NCBI RefSeq assembly: GCF_004342025.1
Contig: NZ_SLWN01000004.1
Location: 1 to 64,000, forward strand
Direction of reading: 5' to 3'
DNA: 64,000 bases
Source: Kribbella steppae
GTDB lineage: Bacteria; Actinomycetota; Actinomycetes; Propionibacteriales; Kribbellaceae
Made by a program: the position numbers and the translations under genes. How positions within the stretch are numbered: the stretch's first letter is position 1; each line of letters starts with the position of its first letter. This document shows, in pieces, positions 43,533 to 58,335 of this stretch. The notes beneath the pieces were generated by a model. The model did not search any database. It worked only from the letters and a program-made list of their open reading frames with translations, and was not told the DNA's origin.

Positions 43533-44978
43533 TCAGCCTTCGAAGCCGTGATGGAGCATCACATGCTTGATCCGCGTGTAGTCCTCGAGTCCGTACATCG
43601 ACAGGTCCTTGCCGTAGCCGGAGTGCTTGAACCCGCCGTGCGGCATCTCCGCGATCAACGGGATGTGGGTGTTCACCCAGACACAGCCGAAGTCGAGCCG
43701 GGCGGACATCCTGGCCGCGGTGTTGATGTTCGTGGTCCATACCGAGGACGCCAGGCCGTACTCGGTGTCGTTCGCCAGCCGCAGTGCCTCGTCCTCGTCC
43801 GCGAACTTCTGCACGGTCAGCACCGGACCGAAGATCTCCGTCCGGATCAGCTCGTCGTCCTGGCGCAGGTCGGCCACGATCGTCGCCTCGTAGAAGTACC
43901 CGCGATCGCCGATCCGGTTCCCACCGGTCGTCACCCGGGCGTGCTCCGGAGCACGTTCGACCAGACCGGCGACGTGACCGAGCTGATGGGCGTTGTTGAT
44001 CGGCCCGTAGAGGATGTCCTCGTCGGCCGGGTCGTAGCCGGTCCGGGCCTGCTGGGCCGCTTCGGTGAGCGCGGCCACGAACTCGTCGTAGATGCCCTGT
44101 TGCACGATCACCCGCGTGGCCGCCGTACAGTCCTGGCCGCCGTTGAAGAGACCGGCCACCGAGATGCCCTCGATCGCCGCTGGGATGTCGGCGTCGTCGA
44201 ACACCACGACCGGCGCCTTGCCGCCCAGCTCGAGATGGGCTCGTTTGACGTCAGCCGCTGCGGCCGTCGCGACGGCGATCCCGGCCCGGGTGGATCCGGT
44301 GATCGAGACCAGCTGCGGCACCTTGTGCCTGGTCAGCGCGGTACCGGTGTCCCGGTCGCCACAGACCAGGTTGCACACACCGGGCGGGAAGATCTCCTGC
44401 ATCTTCTCGACCATCCAGTACGACGAAGCAGGCGTCGTGTCGGACGGCTTCAGCACCACGGTGTTCCCGGCGGCCAGAGCCGGCGCGAACTTCCAGACCG
44501 ACATCATCATCGGGTAGTTCCAGGGCGCCACCTGCGCGACCGGACCGATCGGCTCGCGCCGGGTCGACGAGGTGAACCCGCGCATGTACTCGCCGGACGA
44601 CTTCCCCTCCAGCACCCGCGCGGCGCCGGCGAAGAAGCGGATCTGGTCGACCATCGGCGGGATCTCCTCCGACCTGGTCAGGGCGATCGGTTTCCCGGTG
44701 TTCTCGCTCTCGATCGCGATCAGTTCCTCGGCGCCGTCCTCGATCACGTCGGCCAGCTTGAGCAGGGCCCGCTGCCGCTCGGACGGCGTCGACCAGCGCC
44801 ACTTCTCGAACGCGGTCGCGGCGGCCCGGAAGGCCAGGTCGACATCGTGCTCGTCGGAGTTCGGCGCGGAGGCGTACACCTCGCCGGTGGACGGGTTGAC
44901 GATGTCCATCATCGCCCCGGACGCGGCCGCCTGGACCGTGCCGTCGATGACGTTGTGGAAGACTTTCTTCTCCGGCAT
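43533..44978 (-). CDS. gamma-aminobutyraldehyde dehydrogenase-like ALDH
   Basis: 481 aa. Catalytic Cys in GGQDCTAATR, general base Glu in LELGGKAP, cofactor loop SITGSTRAG and the AGNTVVLKPSDTTP strand are all present. The overall pattern (NGGQDCTAATR; MPHGGFKHSGYGKD) matches PatD/PuuC-type enzymes oxidising 4-aminobutanal to GABA. GGAGGGG precedes the ATG. It abuts the LysA-like gene end to end and diverges from the amine oxidase, so an amine oxidase plus aldehyde dehydrogenase sequence is suggested. Confidence 0.87.
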   Translation of the reverse strand: MPEKKVFHNVIDGTVQAAASGAMMDIVNPSTGEVYASAPNSDEHDVDLAFRAAATAFEKWRWSTPSERQRALLKLADVIEDGAEELIAIESENTGKPIALTRSEEIPPMVDQIRFFAGAARVLEGKSSGEYMRGFTSSTRREPIGPVAQVAPWNYPMMMSVWKFAPALAAGNTVVLKPSDTTPASSYWMVEKMQEIFPPGVCNLVCGDRDTGTALTRHKVPQLVSITGSTRAGIAVATAAAADVKRAHLELGGKAPVVVFDDADIPAAIEGISVAGLFNGGQDCTAATRVIVQQGIYDEFVAALTEAAQQARTGYDPADEDILYGPINNAHQLGHVAGLVERAPEHARVTTGGNRIGDRGYFYEATIVADLRQDDELIRTEIFGPVLTVQKFADEDEALRLANDTEYGLASSVWTTNINTAARMSARLDFGCVWVNTHIPLIAEMPHGGFKHSGYGKDLSMYGLEDYTRIKHVMLHHGFEG

Positions 44979-45052
44979 GGTGCCCCCTCCACGGCAGACG
45001 ATCCGTCCCCCGCTTCTTCAATCTAGGCCTACCCACTGACCCAGGAGAAGCC

Positions 45053-46972
45053 ATGGCGACGCATCCGCTCGAACCCCTCGACGCCGACGAGATCCGGCAG
45101 ACTACGGCGATCCTGCGCCGGGACAAGCAGCTGGGCGGCTCCTGGCGGTTCGCGGCGATCGAGTTGCGCGAACCGGCGAAGGCGGACGTCGTCGCGTGGC
45201 GTCCCGGTGACGCGGTTCCGCGGACGTCGCACGCCGTACTGTGGAACCGGGCCGACAACCAGACCTGGGAGGGCGTCGTCGACCTGACCGGTGACCGGGT
45301 CGTGTCCTGGACGCATGTCCCCGATGTCACGCCCAACTTCACCGTCGACGAGTACCACGAGGTCGACGAGGCGATGCGTGCCCATCCCGAGGTGATCGCC
45401 GCGTTGGCCGATCGCGGCATCACGGACCTGTCGCTGGTGCTGATCGAGGTGTGGACGTACGGCAAGGCGCTGATGCCGGACAAGTACCGCGATCGCCGGC
45501 TCGGCTGGTGCGACATCTGGTACCGCGAGACCCCCGACGGCAACCCGTACGCCCACCCGGTCTCGGGGCTCAAGGTGGTCGTGGACATGAACACGCTGGA
45601 GCTCCTCGAGCTCGAGAACGACCACAACCACGGCCAGCCGGACGTCAACGGCGAGTACGTGCCCGGTCCCTGGACCGGCGCGCAACGCACCGATCTCAAG
45701 CCCCTGCACATCACCCAGCCCGAAGGCCCGTCCTTCGTCGTCGACGGCACCGAGCTGAAGTGGCAGAACTGGACCATGCGGCTCGGCTTCAACTACCGCG
45801 AGGGCCCGGTCATCTACCAGGTCAGGTACGACGACCACGGCACGAACCGGGACATCGCCTACCGGATGTCGTTCGCGGAGATGGTGGTGCCCTATCGCGA
45901 TGCGTCGTTCGACCACTACCGGCGGACGGCGTTCGACATCGGCGAGTGGGGTCTCGGGTTCATGACCACGTCACTCGAGCTGGGCTGCGACTGTCTCGGC
46001 GAGATCGTGTACCTGGACGCCGTACTGCACGATTCGCACGGGGAGCCGTACCCGATCAAGAACGCGATCTGCCTGCACGAGGAGGACAACGCGGTTCTCT
46101 GGAAGCACGTCGACGCCACCACCGGCGCCGAGGTCCGGCGGATGCGCCGGATGGTCGTGTCCTGCCATGCGACGGTGGCGAACTACGAGTACCTGGTCTA
46201 CTGGCGCTTCTACCAGGACGGCAACATCGAGTGCGAGGTGCGCGCGACCGGGCTGATGGTGACCACGCCGTTCGCGGCCGACGGCGCTCCACCACCGACC
46301 GGCACCGTTGTCGACAATCAGACGTACGCGCCCTTCCACCAGCATTTCCTCGTCGCCCGGCTCGACCTCGACGTGGACGGCGTCGGGAACACCGTGCAAG
46401 AGGTCGACTCCCGACCACTACCGGTCTCGGCCGACAACCCGTACGGCCTGGCGGTGGTCACCGAGGCAACCCCGGTGCGCTCCGAGTCCGAGTCTGCCCG
46501 CGACTTCAATTGGGCGACCCAACGATCATGGAAGGTGGTCAACCCGAACCGCACGAACGCCCACGGCACCAACCCGGCGTACAAGCTGGTCCCGAGCGCA
46601 TCGATCCCGCCCCTGATGGACCCAGGTACGCCGCAATACCTGCGCGCACCCGTCATCGGGCACACCGTCTGGGTGACCCGGCAGCACGAGGACGAACGCT
46701 GGCCGTGCGGCGCGTACCCGACCCAGTCGACGGTCGACGACGGGATGACCCGCTGGATCGCCGACGACGAGCCGCTCGAGAACACCGATGTCGTGCTCTG
46801 GTACGTGTTCGGCATCCACCATGTCACCCGGGTCGAGGACTGGCCGGTGATGCCGGCCGACACGATCGCCTTCTGGCTCAAGCCGTTCGGCTTCTTCGAC
46901 CAGAACCCGTCGATCGATGTGGCGCCCACGGCCAAGGCGGACGGCGAGCACTGCCACACCGGCCCCGGCTGA
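45053..46972 (+). CDS. copper/TPQ-containing primary amine oxidase
   Basis: 639 aa, usual bacterial size. The TPQ-forming Tyr378 is in TVANYEY; the catalytic base Asp295 is in AFDIGEWGLG; copper His ligands are in APFHQHF and GIHHVTRVEDWPVMP. Compared with the Arthrobacter enzyme the residue two before the base Asp is Ala rather than Tyr, so the substrate gate may differ. No signal peptide, hence cytoplasmic. It converts primary amines to aldehydes with H2O2 and NH3; the divergent aldehyde dehydrogenase could use the product. AGGAG lies before ATG. Confidence 0.92.
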   Translation: MATHPLEPLDADEIRQTTAILRRDKQLGGSWRFAAIELREPAKADVVAWRPGDAVPRTSHAVLWNRADNQTWEGVVDLTGDRVVSWTHVPDVTPNFTVDEYHEVDEAMRAHPEVIAALADRGITDLSLVLIEVWTYGKALMPDKYRDRRLGWCDIWYRETPDGNPYAHPVSGLKVVVDMNTLELLELENDHNHGQPDVNGEYVPGPWTGAQRTDLKPLHITQPEGPSFVVDGTELKWQNWTMRLGFNYREGPVIYQVRYDDHGTNRDIAYRMSFAEMVVPYRDASFDHYRRTAFDIGEWGLGFMTTSLELGCDCLGEIVYLDAVLHDSHGEPYPIKNAICLHEEDNAVLWKHVDATTGAEVRRMRRMVVSCHATVANYEYLVYWRFYQDGNIECEVRATGLMVTTPFAADGAPPPTGTVVDNQTYAPFHQHFLVARLDLDVDGVGNTVQEVDSRPLPVSADNPYGLAVVTEATPVRSESESARDFNWATQRSWKVVNPNRTNAHGTNPAYKLVPSASIPPLMDPGTPQYLRAPVIGHTVWVTRQHEDERWPCGAYPTQSTVDDGMTRWIADDEPLENTDVVLWYVFGIHHVTRVEDWPVMPADTIAFWLKPFGFFDQNPSIDVAPTAKADGEHCHTGPG

Positions 46973-46981
46973 GCACCGCGG

Positions 46982-49255
46982 TCAGTTCTGGCCGTTGGAG
47001 AGATAGATCGTGACCAGGGAGCCCTCCGGGGCCCCCTCGTGACTTCGGGGATCGGTGTAGGCGACCGTGCCCTCGTTCTCCGGCGAGTCGACCCGGTCGT
47101 CGGAGATGACGACGTCGTAGCCGGCCTGGCGGAGGGCATCCTCGGCCTCGTCCGGGTTCATGCCGTTGACCGGCGGCAGGTTCGTCCGGTCGCCGCTGGA
47201 CACGGTGGCGGTCGGCGCGACGAAACGGCGCAGCGGCATACCCTCCAGCGCGCCCTGCATCGCGGTCTGCCAGAGCGGACCGGCGGTGCCGGAACCGGTC
47301 GGGTCGGAGATGTCGCGGCCGTCCAGGGTGTGGCGGTACATCAGGTTCGTGTACGGCAGGTTCGCGTCGGCCACCACTGCGGCCCCGGCCAGGTTCGGCG
47401 CGTACCCGGCGTACCAGACCGCCTTGTTCTCCTGGATCGTTCCGGTCTTGCCGGCCAGGTCCCAGTTGCCGAAGTTCAGCCGGCCGCCGGTGCCGCCGGG
47501 CTCCATCACGGCGCTGAGCACCCGGTTCACGCCATCGGCCACCTCCGGCCTGAGCACCTGCTTGCACTCGATGCCCGGGGTGTCGATCGGCCGGCGGGAC
47601 TTGTCCTCGACGGACGCAACGAGCAGCGGCTTGCAGTACTTGCCGCGGGCCGCGAAGGTCGCGTACGCGTTGGAGAGCATCAGCGGCGTCACGTAGCCGA
47701 CGCCGAGCGTCATGGAGATCACCTGGTCGAGCGGCTCCAGGGTCTGCCCGTTGTACATCCCCAATGCCTGGGCGGTCTTGGCGATCGGGCACAGGCCGAC
47801 GCGCTGCGACAGTTGCAGGAAGTACGTGTTCGTCGAGTACCGGGCCGCCTCGACCAGCGTGATGTTGCCGCCCCTGGTCGAGTTCTGCGGCGTGTAGTCC
47901 GGGTCCCTGGTCCAGCCCGTGCAGGTCCGGAACCTCTTCCCGCTGAGATTGATCTGCTGTGGCGAGTTGATCCGGTAGTCCAGCGGGATGCCCTTCGAGA
48001 TCGCGGCCGCGATGGTGAACGCCTTCATCGTCGAGCCGTTCTGGAACCCGCCGAACCCGCCGGGATAGGACTTCTCCACGTTGTAGTTGTAGGCGGTCTG
48101 GTAGGCACCCTTGCCGTATTGCTTGCTCTGCACCATCGCCTTCACCAGGCCGGTCCCGGGTTGGACGATCGTGATCGCCGCAATGGCACTGTCCTTCCGC
48201 TTGGTGTGCTCGTTGATCGAGGCCTGCGCGGCCTTCTGCATCCGCCGGTCGAGCGAGGTCGTCACGGTCAGGCCGCCGGTCTTGAGGTAGTGGTCGCGGT
48301 CCTTGACGGTCGGGCCGAGTGCCGGGTTCTGCAGCAGCTTCGAGACGACGTACTCGCAGTAGAAGGGGTAGCGGGAGCTGGCGCAGCCGTTCGGGACCTT
48401 CAGGACCCTCGCGGGGTCGATCACCGGTGCTTTGAGCGCTGTGTTCGCCTGGTGCAGCGAGATGACGCGCAACTCGAGCATCCGCCGGAGCACCACGTCG
48501 CGGCGAGCCTTGGCCCGGGCCATGTTGTTGGTCGGGTCGTAACCGGTCGGGTTCTTGACCAGGCCGGCCAGCAGGGCGGCTTGCGGGAGGGTGAGGTTCT
48601 TGGCCGAGGTCCTGAAGTAGTGCTGCGCGGCGGCCTGGACGCCGTACGTGCCGTCGCCGAAGTTCACCACGTTCAGATACCGCTCCAGGATCTGGTCCTT
48701 GGAGTACTGACTCTCGACCGCGATCGCGTACCGCAGCTCGGTCAGCTTGCGCTCGTAGGTCACCGCGGTGGCTCGGCGCCGCTCCTCGGCGGTCTTCGCC
48801 TTCTCGACCAGGCTGAGCTTCACGTACTGCTGGGTGATGCTCGACCCACCTTGCTGAACCTCGCCCTCGGACTGGTTGCGCAGCATCGCGCGCAGCGTGC
48901 CCTTGAGGTCGAGGGCGCCGTGCTCGTAGAAGCGCGAGTCCTCGATCGCGACGATCGCCTTGCGCATGATCGGGTTGATGTAGCTCAGCGACACCGGGAC
49001 ACGGTTCTGCTCGTACAGCGTGGCGATCAGGGTGCCGTCCGCGGCGAGGATCCTGCTCCGGACAGCGACCGGATCGATCTCCAGCTCACGCGGCAGCGTC
49101 TGGACCGTCTCGACGACCTTCTCGCTGCCGACCCCGGCCAGGCCGGCGAACGGGATCACCAGCCCCGCCGCCAGTGCGCCCGACAGCACGCTCACGGTGA
49201 GGAATGTCACCAGTGCGCGAGCCTTGTTGCCACCGCCGCCCCTGTCGGTGCGCAT
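46982..49255 (-). CDS. class A penicillin-binding protein with PASTA domain
   Basis: 757 aa. A cytoplasmic tail and one membrane helix (ALVTFLTVSVLSGALAAGLV) come first. The GT51 glycosyltransferase has EDSRFYEHGALD and QGGSSITQQYVK. The transpeptidase has the nucleophile motif STMK, SxN as STN and KTGT. One C-terminal PASTA repeat (about residues 690-755) ends YLSNGQN. It polymerises and cross-links peptidoglycan outside the membrane, and PASTA may bind muropeptides or lipid II as in PonA-type proteins of actinobacteria. It stands convergent with the amine oxidase, 9 bp apart. Confidence 0.93.
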   Translation of the reverse strand: MRTDRGGGGNKARALVTFLTVSVLSGALAAGLVIPFAGLAGVGSEKVVETVQTLPRELEIDPVAVRSRILAADGTLIATLYEQNRVPVSLSYINPIMRKAIVAIEDSRFYEHGALDLKGTLRAMLRNQSEGEVQQGGSSITQQYVKLSLVEKAKTAEERRRATAVTYERKLTELRYAIAVESQYSKDQILERYLNVVNFGDGTYGVQAAAQHYFRTSAKNLTLPQAALLAGLVKNPTGYDPTNNMARAKARRDVVLRRMLELRVISLHQANTALKAPVIDPARVLKVPNGCASSRYPFYCEYVVSKLLQNPALGPTVKDRDHYLKTGGLTVTTSLDRRMQKAAQASINEHTKRKDSAIAAITIVQPGTGLVKAMVQSKQYGKGAYQTAYNYNVEKSYPGGFGGFQNGSTMKAFTIAAAISKGIPLDYRINSPQQINLSGKRFRTCTGWTRDPDYTPQNSTRGGNITLVEAARYSTNTYFLQLSQRVGLCPIAKTAQALGMYNGQTLEPLDQVISMTLGVGYVTPLMLSNAYATFAARGKYCKPLLVASVEDKSRRPIDTPGIECKQVLRPEVADGVNRVLSAVMEPGGTGGRLNFGNWDLAGKTGTIQENKAVWYAGYAPNLAGAAVVADANLPYTNLMYRHTLDGRDISDPTGSGTAGPLWQTAMQGALEGMPLRRFVAPTATVSSGDRTNLPPVNGMNPDEAEDALRQAGYDVVISDDRVDSPENEGTVAYTDPRSHEGAPEGSLVTIYLSNGQN

Positions 49256-49276
49256 TACCCCAGGTTAAGCCAGCAG

Positions 49277-54778
<5,502 letters not shown>

Positions 54779-54925
54779 CGACCGCCTCCGTGTCTCACCC
54801 TGCATGTCGCGTCCGGGCCATGTGGTCTTCGGCCGTCCGCTGGCACAGGTTTTCAGCCCCGAAGCCCTACCGTCGAGTCGGCCCCCTGTTCGGGAGCGTC
54901 GTCACGCCTGGTAGTCACCCCGTCA

Positions 54926-55807
54926 TCAGGTCAAGAGCGCCTTCGTCGCCGGTACGACGTCCGCCGCGAACCGGGTGATCTGGGTCAGATCGTGCTGCTC
55001 CGGCCAGAAGATGAACGTCCGGAACGGCTGCTCGGTCGCCAGCCGGGCGAAGAACGCGGCCCACTGGTCCGGAGTACCCCGCAACGGAGCGTCGCCCTGA
55101 GTGGTGTCGGTGTCGCCGGGTCCGTCGGTGATGGTCCCAACGATCTGTGCGATCCGGACCACCTCCGCCGGATCCCGGCCGGCCGCCTTGGCCGCCTCGT
55201 CGATGATCGCGTTCGCACCGGCCCATCCGTCGTACGGGAGGTAGCGCGGGATCGGCGCGGCCCAGCCGTCGGCCAGCCGGCCGGTGAGTTGCATCGACCG
55301 CGGTCCGACCGAGCCGACCCAGATGGCGATGTCGTGCAGCGGCAGCGGCCCGGTGCGGACGTTGAGCGGGTAGTACTTGCCGTCAGCAACCACTCGGTCG
55401 GGCTCCGTCCACAGCCGCCGGAGCAGGCCGATTCCCTCCGCGAGTGCCTCGAGGGCCTCGGCCGGCGTACGGTCCGGGCCGCCGATGCCGGTGATACCGC
55501 GCTGGAACCCGCCCGCACCCAGTCCGAGCTCGAACCGCCCGCCTGACAGTACGTCGAGCGCAGCGGCCGACTGGGCCAGCAGACCCGGCGGCCGCAGCGG
55601 CAGCGGGGACACGTCCGGGAAGAACCGCAGCCGCTCGGTCCTGGCCAGCAGATCCCCGATCAACGTCAGCGCGTCGATCTGGCTGGGCGCGTACGGATGG
55701 TCCTGCACCGCGACCAGGTCGAGCCCGCCCTCCTCGGCCGCCGCGACCAGTTCCCGATGCAGACCCACCGCTGCGGTCGGCGTCACCTGCACTCCGAATT
55801 CGACCAT
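54926..55807 (-). CDS. LLM-class F420-dependent oxidoreductase
   Basis: 293 aa from the ATG encoding MVEFGVQVTP. Family blocks: GLDLVAVQDHPYAPSQ, PPGLLAQSAAALDVLSGGRF (signature), ELGLGAGGFQRG and DIAIWVGSVGPRSM. Likely reduces or oxidises a small molecule with F420H2 or FMN; substrate unknown. It lies 33 bp beyond the end of the Rieske gene in map order on the same strand, so it could be the last gene of that transcript. Confidence 0.87.
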   Translation of the reverse strand: MVEFGVQVTPTAAVGLHRELVAAAEEGGLDLVAVQDHPYAPSQIDALTLIGDLLARTERLRFFPDVSPLPLRPPGLLAQSAAALDVLSGGRFELGLGAGGFQRGITGIGGPDRTPAEALEALAEGIGLLRRLWTEPDRVVADGKYYPLNVRTGPLPLHDIAIWVGSVGPRSMQLTGRLADGWAAPIPRYLPYDGWAGANAIIDEAAKAAGRDPAEVVRIAQIVGTITDGPGDTDTTQGDAPLRGTPDQWAAFFARLATEQPFRTFIFWPEQHDLTQITRFAADVVPATKALLT

Positions 55808-55840
55808 GCCGACAGGATGACAGTTGCAGGGCACTTGAAC

Positions 55841-56245
55841 TCAAGCGAGCTGGATGGAATCCCCGGTGACGGTGATCTGCTTGGCCGCCAGCGGCTGCGG
55901 CGCCGGGTCGCTGACCACCGAACCGTCGTTGATGTCGAACTTGCTCCCGTGGCAGGTGCAGTTGATCGTGCCGCCCTCGACGTTGGCGACCTGGCACTGC
56001 TCGTGGGTGCAGACCGAGGTGAAGGCCTTGAACGTGCCCGCCGTGGGCTGGGTGATGACGACCTGGCTGTCGCCGATGATCACGCCGCCGCCGACCGGGA
56101 CGTCCGCGGTCTTCGCGAGCACCGCGTCGGCCGGAGCCGACGGAGGTGGCGCGTTCTTGGGTTCGCCGTACGTGCTGCAGCCGGCGACCGCGGCGACGGC
56201 GGCCGCGCTCGCGGCGAGGACAGTACGGCGACTCGGTTCGTCCAC
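55841..56245 (-). CDS. Tat-exported Rieske [2Fe-2S] lipoprotein
   Basis: 134 aa from a GTG (GAGAGGA upstream). The Tat signal RRTVLAASAAA ends in the lipobox VAGC, so a folded iron-sulfur protein is exported and lipid-anchored. The cluster ligands are complete: CTHEQC and CTCHGSKF. This is a mini-Rieske found in actinobacteria, transferring electrons outside the membrane. It follows the DUF6529 membrane protein gene by 11 bp. Confidence 0.9.
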   Translation of the reverse strand: MDEPSRRTVLAASAAAVAAVAGCSTYGEPKNAPPPSAPADAVLAKTADVPVGGGVIIGDSQVVITQPTAGTFKAFTSVCTHEQCQVANVEGGTINCTCHGSKFDINDGSVVSDPAPQPLAAKQITVTGDSIQLA

Positions 56246-56256
56246 AGTGGGTCCTC

Positions 56257-56808
56257 TCAACGAATGATGCCGAAGGTGGTGAAGAACCACAGCGACGAGG
56301 TCAGCCACAGCCCGACCAGACCGGTGAAGACTGCCCCACCTACCGCTGGCAACAGCCAACGCGGCAGGTCGTTCCGGCTCAGCGTCAGCATCTTGGCCGT
56401 GAACGCGCCGTAGAAGAAGCAGCCGAGCAGGGAGTGCACGAGTACGCGTGGCTCGTCGTACTGGAATCCCAACGCATAAAGGCAATGCGCGACCACCGGA
56501 AGCGTGACCGCGACAGCGGCTCGTCCCGACCACCGGTGCAACGGCCCGACCCAGCGCGACCCAGCCAACGCTTTCAGGTGCCCGAACAGAGCCAGGGCCG
56601 AGATCAGTTGTACGACGGCCAGCACCACAGCGACCGTTGCCAGCCAGGCCTTCACCGACTGCGGACTGGAGAAGCCGGCCACGTTCACCGCGACGCCGGT
56701 CGGATCGTGCAGCCGGCCGTAGACCCCGAGGACGACGGCGACCGCGGCACCGACGGACAACGGGATCACGACCCTGCTCGCGGCCCGGACCGGCACAGTC
56801 GTCGTCAT
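56257..56808 (-). CDS. DUF6529-like membrane protein, probable heme-b electron carrier
   Basis: 183 aa, five hydrophobic helices. His residues lie within or at helix ends in GHLKALAG, LHRWSGRAAVAV, PVVAHCLYALGF and RVLVHSLLGCFF, a pattern of transmembrane heme-b ligands as in ferric-reductase-like and cytochrome b561-type proteins. GAGGAG precedes the ATG. Co-directional with the Rieske lipoprotein (11-bp gap) and the secreted protein upstream (8-bp gap). It probably relays electrons between the quinone pool and the Rieske protein; inferred from topology. Confidence 0.78.
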   Translation of the reverse strand: MTTTVPVRAASRVVIPLSVGAAVAVVLGVYGRLHDPTGVAVNVAGFSSPQSVKAWLATVAVVLAVVQLISALALFGHLKALAGSRWVGPLHRWSGRAAVAVTLPVVAHCLYALGFQYDEPRVLVHSLLGCFFYGAFTAKMLTLSRNDLPRWLLPAVGGAVFTGLVGLWLTSSLWFFTTFGIIR

Positions 56809-56816
56809 CGCACTCC

Positions 56817-57479
56817 TCAGAACGTCTCGTCGCCGGTGATCGACGCGGCCGTGACCTCGGCACCGCCGACGGTCGCCGCACCGCTGGCCGGATCGAGCGG
56901 AGGCGCGGGCGCCGGGGTGCCGTCGTTGTCGATGCCGACCTGACTGCCGTCGGGGAGGATGATCCAGCCGATGGTGTTGCTCGAGGTCTTTGCGCGGTAC
57001 AAGCCCGCCGGTGGGTCTGCCTTGTCGATCGTGAAGGACCACTGTCGACCGCGCACGGTGACTGTGCCGGTGACGGCCTCTGCGGCCACGGTCCCGACCA
57101 ACTGGTCACCGGCCTTGGAGCGCAGCGCGAGCCGGCCGGCCGTGTGCGTTCCGGTCAGCCAGGCCTCGACACTGCGGCCGTCGCAGACGTACGCCGCGGC
57201 CCGGCCGCCCTTCACCGCGATCGCGAGGGTGGCCTCGCGTCCCGTCGTACGGCCTGTGTAGACCGCGACGATCTGCTGTGCTGGGGTCGTCTTCGAAGCA
57301 GCAGGAGGAGTAGCGGTAGGAGTCGGGTCCGGTGATGGCGGTGGACTGGTTGTGGCGGGCACGCTGGGCGCGGCGGCGCCAGGGCTGGAGGTGCCGGTCT
57401 GGGTGCTGTTCACGACAAGCAGCGCCACCAGACCGACGGCTGTCGCCGCCAGCGTCACCAGCGGACTGCGTTGCCCCAT
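56817..57479 (-). CDS. membrane-anchored secreted protein, first gene of the Rieske module
   Basis: 220 aa from the ATG encoding MGQRSP (GGGGGAG upstream). One N-terminal hydrophobic helix (VTLAATAVGLVALLVV), a 40-residue Pro/Thr/Ser-rich linker, then an about 130-residue beta-rich domain (YTGRTTGREATLAIAVKGGR; GTVTVRGRQWSFTIDKAD). No cofactor motif. It starts the three-gene unit with DUF6529 and Rieske proteins. No function recognised. Confidence 0.75.
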   Translation of the reverse strand: MGQRSPLVTLAATAVGLVALLVVNSTQTGTSSPGAAAPSVPATTSPPPSPDPTPTATPPAASKTTPAQQIVAVYTGRTTGREATLAIAVKGGRAAAYVCDGRSVEAWLTGTHTAGRLALRSKAGDQLVGTVAAEAVTGTVTVRGRQWSFTIDKADPPAGLYRAKTSSNTIGWIILPDGSQVGIDNDGTPAPAPPLDPASGAATVGGAEVTAASITGDETF

Positions 57480-57561
57480 GGCTCCCCCACCCCCGCTGTC
57501 GAGAATCGCCGTACCCACGCCTCGGGTCAACGGCTCACGTCCCGTTGCTACATTCGGCAGG

Positions 57562-58290
57562 GTGAGTCAGCACGGACACACCCATCGACTGGATCTCGAC
57601 GACGCCACGCTGCGGGAGTGGGACGCGGTGGTCGTCGGCATCGATCCCGAACGCGGCATCGTGCTCGACCGGTCCGCGTTCTACCCCGGCGGAGGCGGCC
57701 AGCCGCCGGATCAGGGCGTCCTGCTCTGGGGCGGCGTCCGGACCCGCATCCAGGGCACGGTCAAGGGCGACGACCTCTATCTGGTGCCGCACGAGGACGA
57801 CCCGGTGCCGCCGGTGGGAACGGCCGTCCGAGGTGCGCTCGACGATCAGCGCCGTACGGACCTGATGCGGACGCACTCCGGTCTGCACGTCCTGACCGGC
57901 GTGGTCTTCCGGGACTTCGGCGCGCTCGTTACCGGCGGAAACATGGAGCCGCTCACGGCCCGGATGGACTTCGACCTGGCCGAGGTCCCGCCGGACTTCA
58001 AGGACCGGGTGGCCGAGGCGGTCAACGCGGAGATCAGCACCGACCGCCGGATCACGGTGGCCAACCTGCCGCGCGAGGAAGCGTTCGCGATCCCGGACAT
58101 CATCCGCACCGCCACCAACCTGCTGCCACCCGATATCGAGGTCGTCCGGATCGTCGACATCGCCGGCCTCGACACCCAGGCCGACGGCGGCACCCACGTC
58201 GCCTCCACCGCGATGATCGGCCGGATGGACGTCGTGAAGATGGAGAGCAAGGGCCGCGGCTTCCGCCGCCTCCGCGTCCGCATCACCTGA
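57562..58290 (+). CDS. alaX: alanyl-tRNA editing protein (AlaX-type trans-editing domain)
   Basis: 242 aa from GTG 57562. Editing-site motifs: PGGGGQPPDQG, HSGLH (His105, His109) and ADGGTHV (His212). The Cys usually found before GGTH is replaced by Asp here, a zinc-ligand change seen in some stand-alone versions; activity is probably kept but not certain. These proteins hydrolyse Ser- or Gly-mischarged tRNA-Ala in the cytoplasm. No catalytic aminoacylation domain is present. Confidence 0.87.
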   Translation: MSQHGHTHRLDLDDATLREWDAVVVGIDPERGIVLDRSAFYPGGGGQPPDQGVLLWGGVRTRIQGTVKGDDLYLVPHEDDPVPPVGTAVRGALDDQRRTDLMRTHSGLHVLTGVVFRDFGALVTGGNMEPLTARMDFDLAEVPPDFKDRVAEAVNAEISTDRRITVANLPREEAFAIPDIIRTATNLLPPDIEVVRIVDIAGLDTQADGGTHVASTAMIGRMDVVKMESKGRGFRRLRVRIT

Positions 58291-58335
58291 CCCTCGGGAG
58301 GGGCAGACTGCGGAACTGGAGAGGGGAGGCACACG

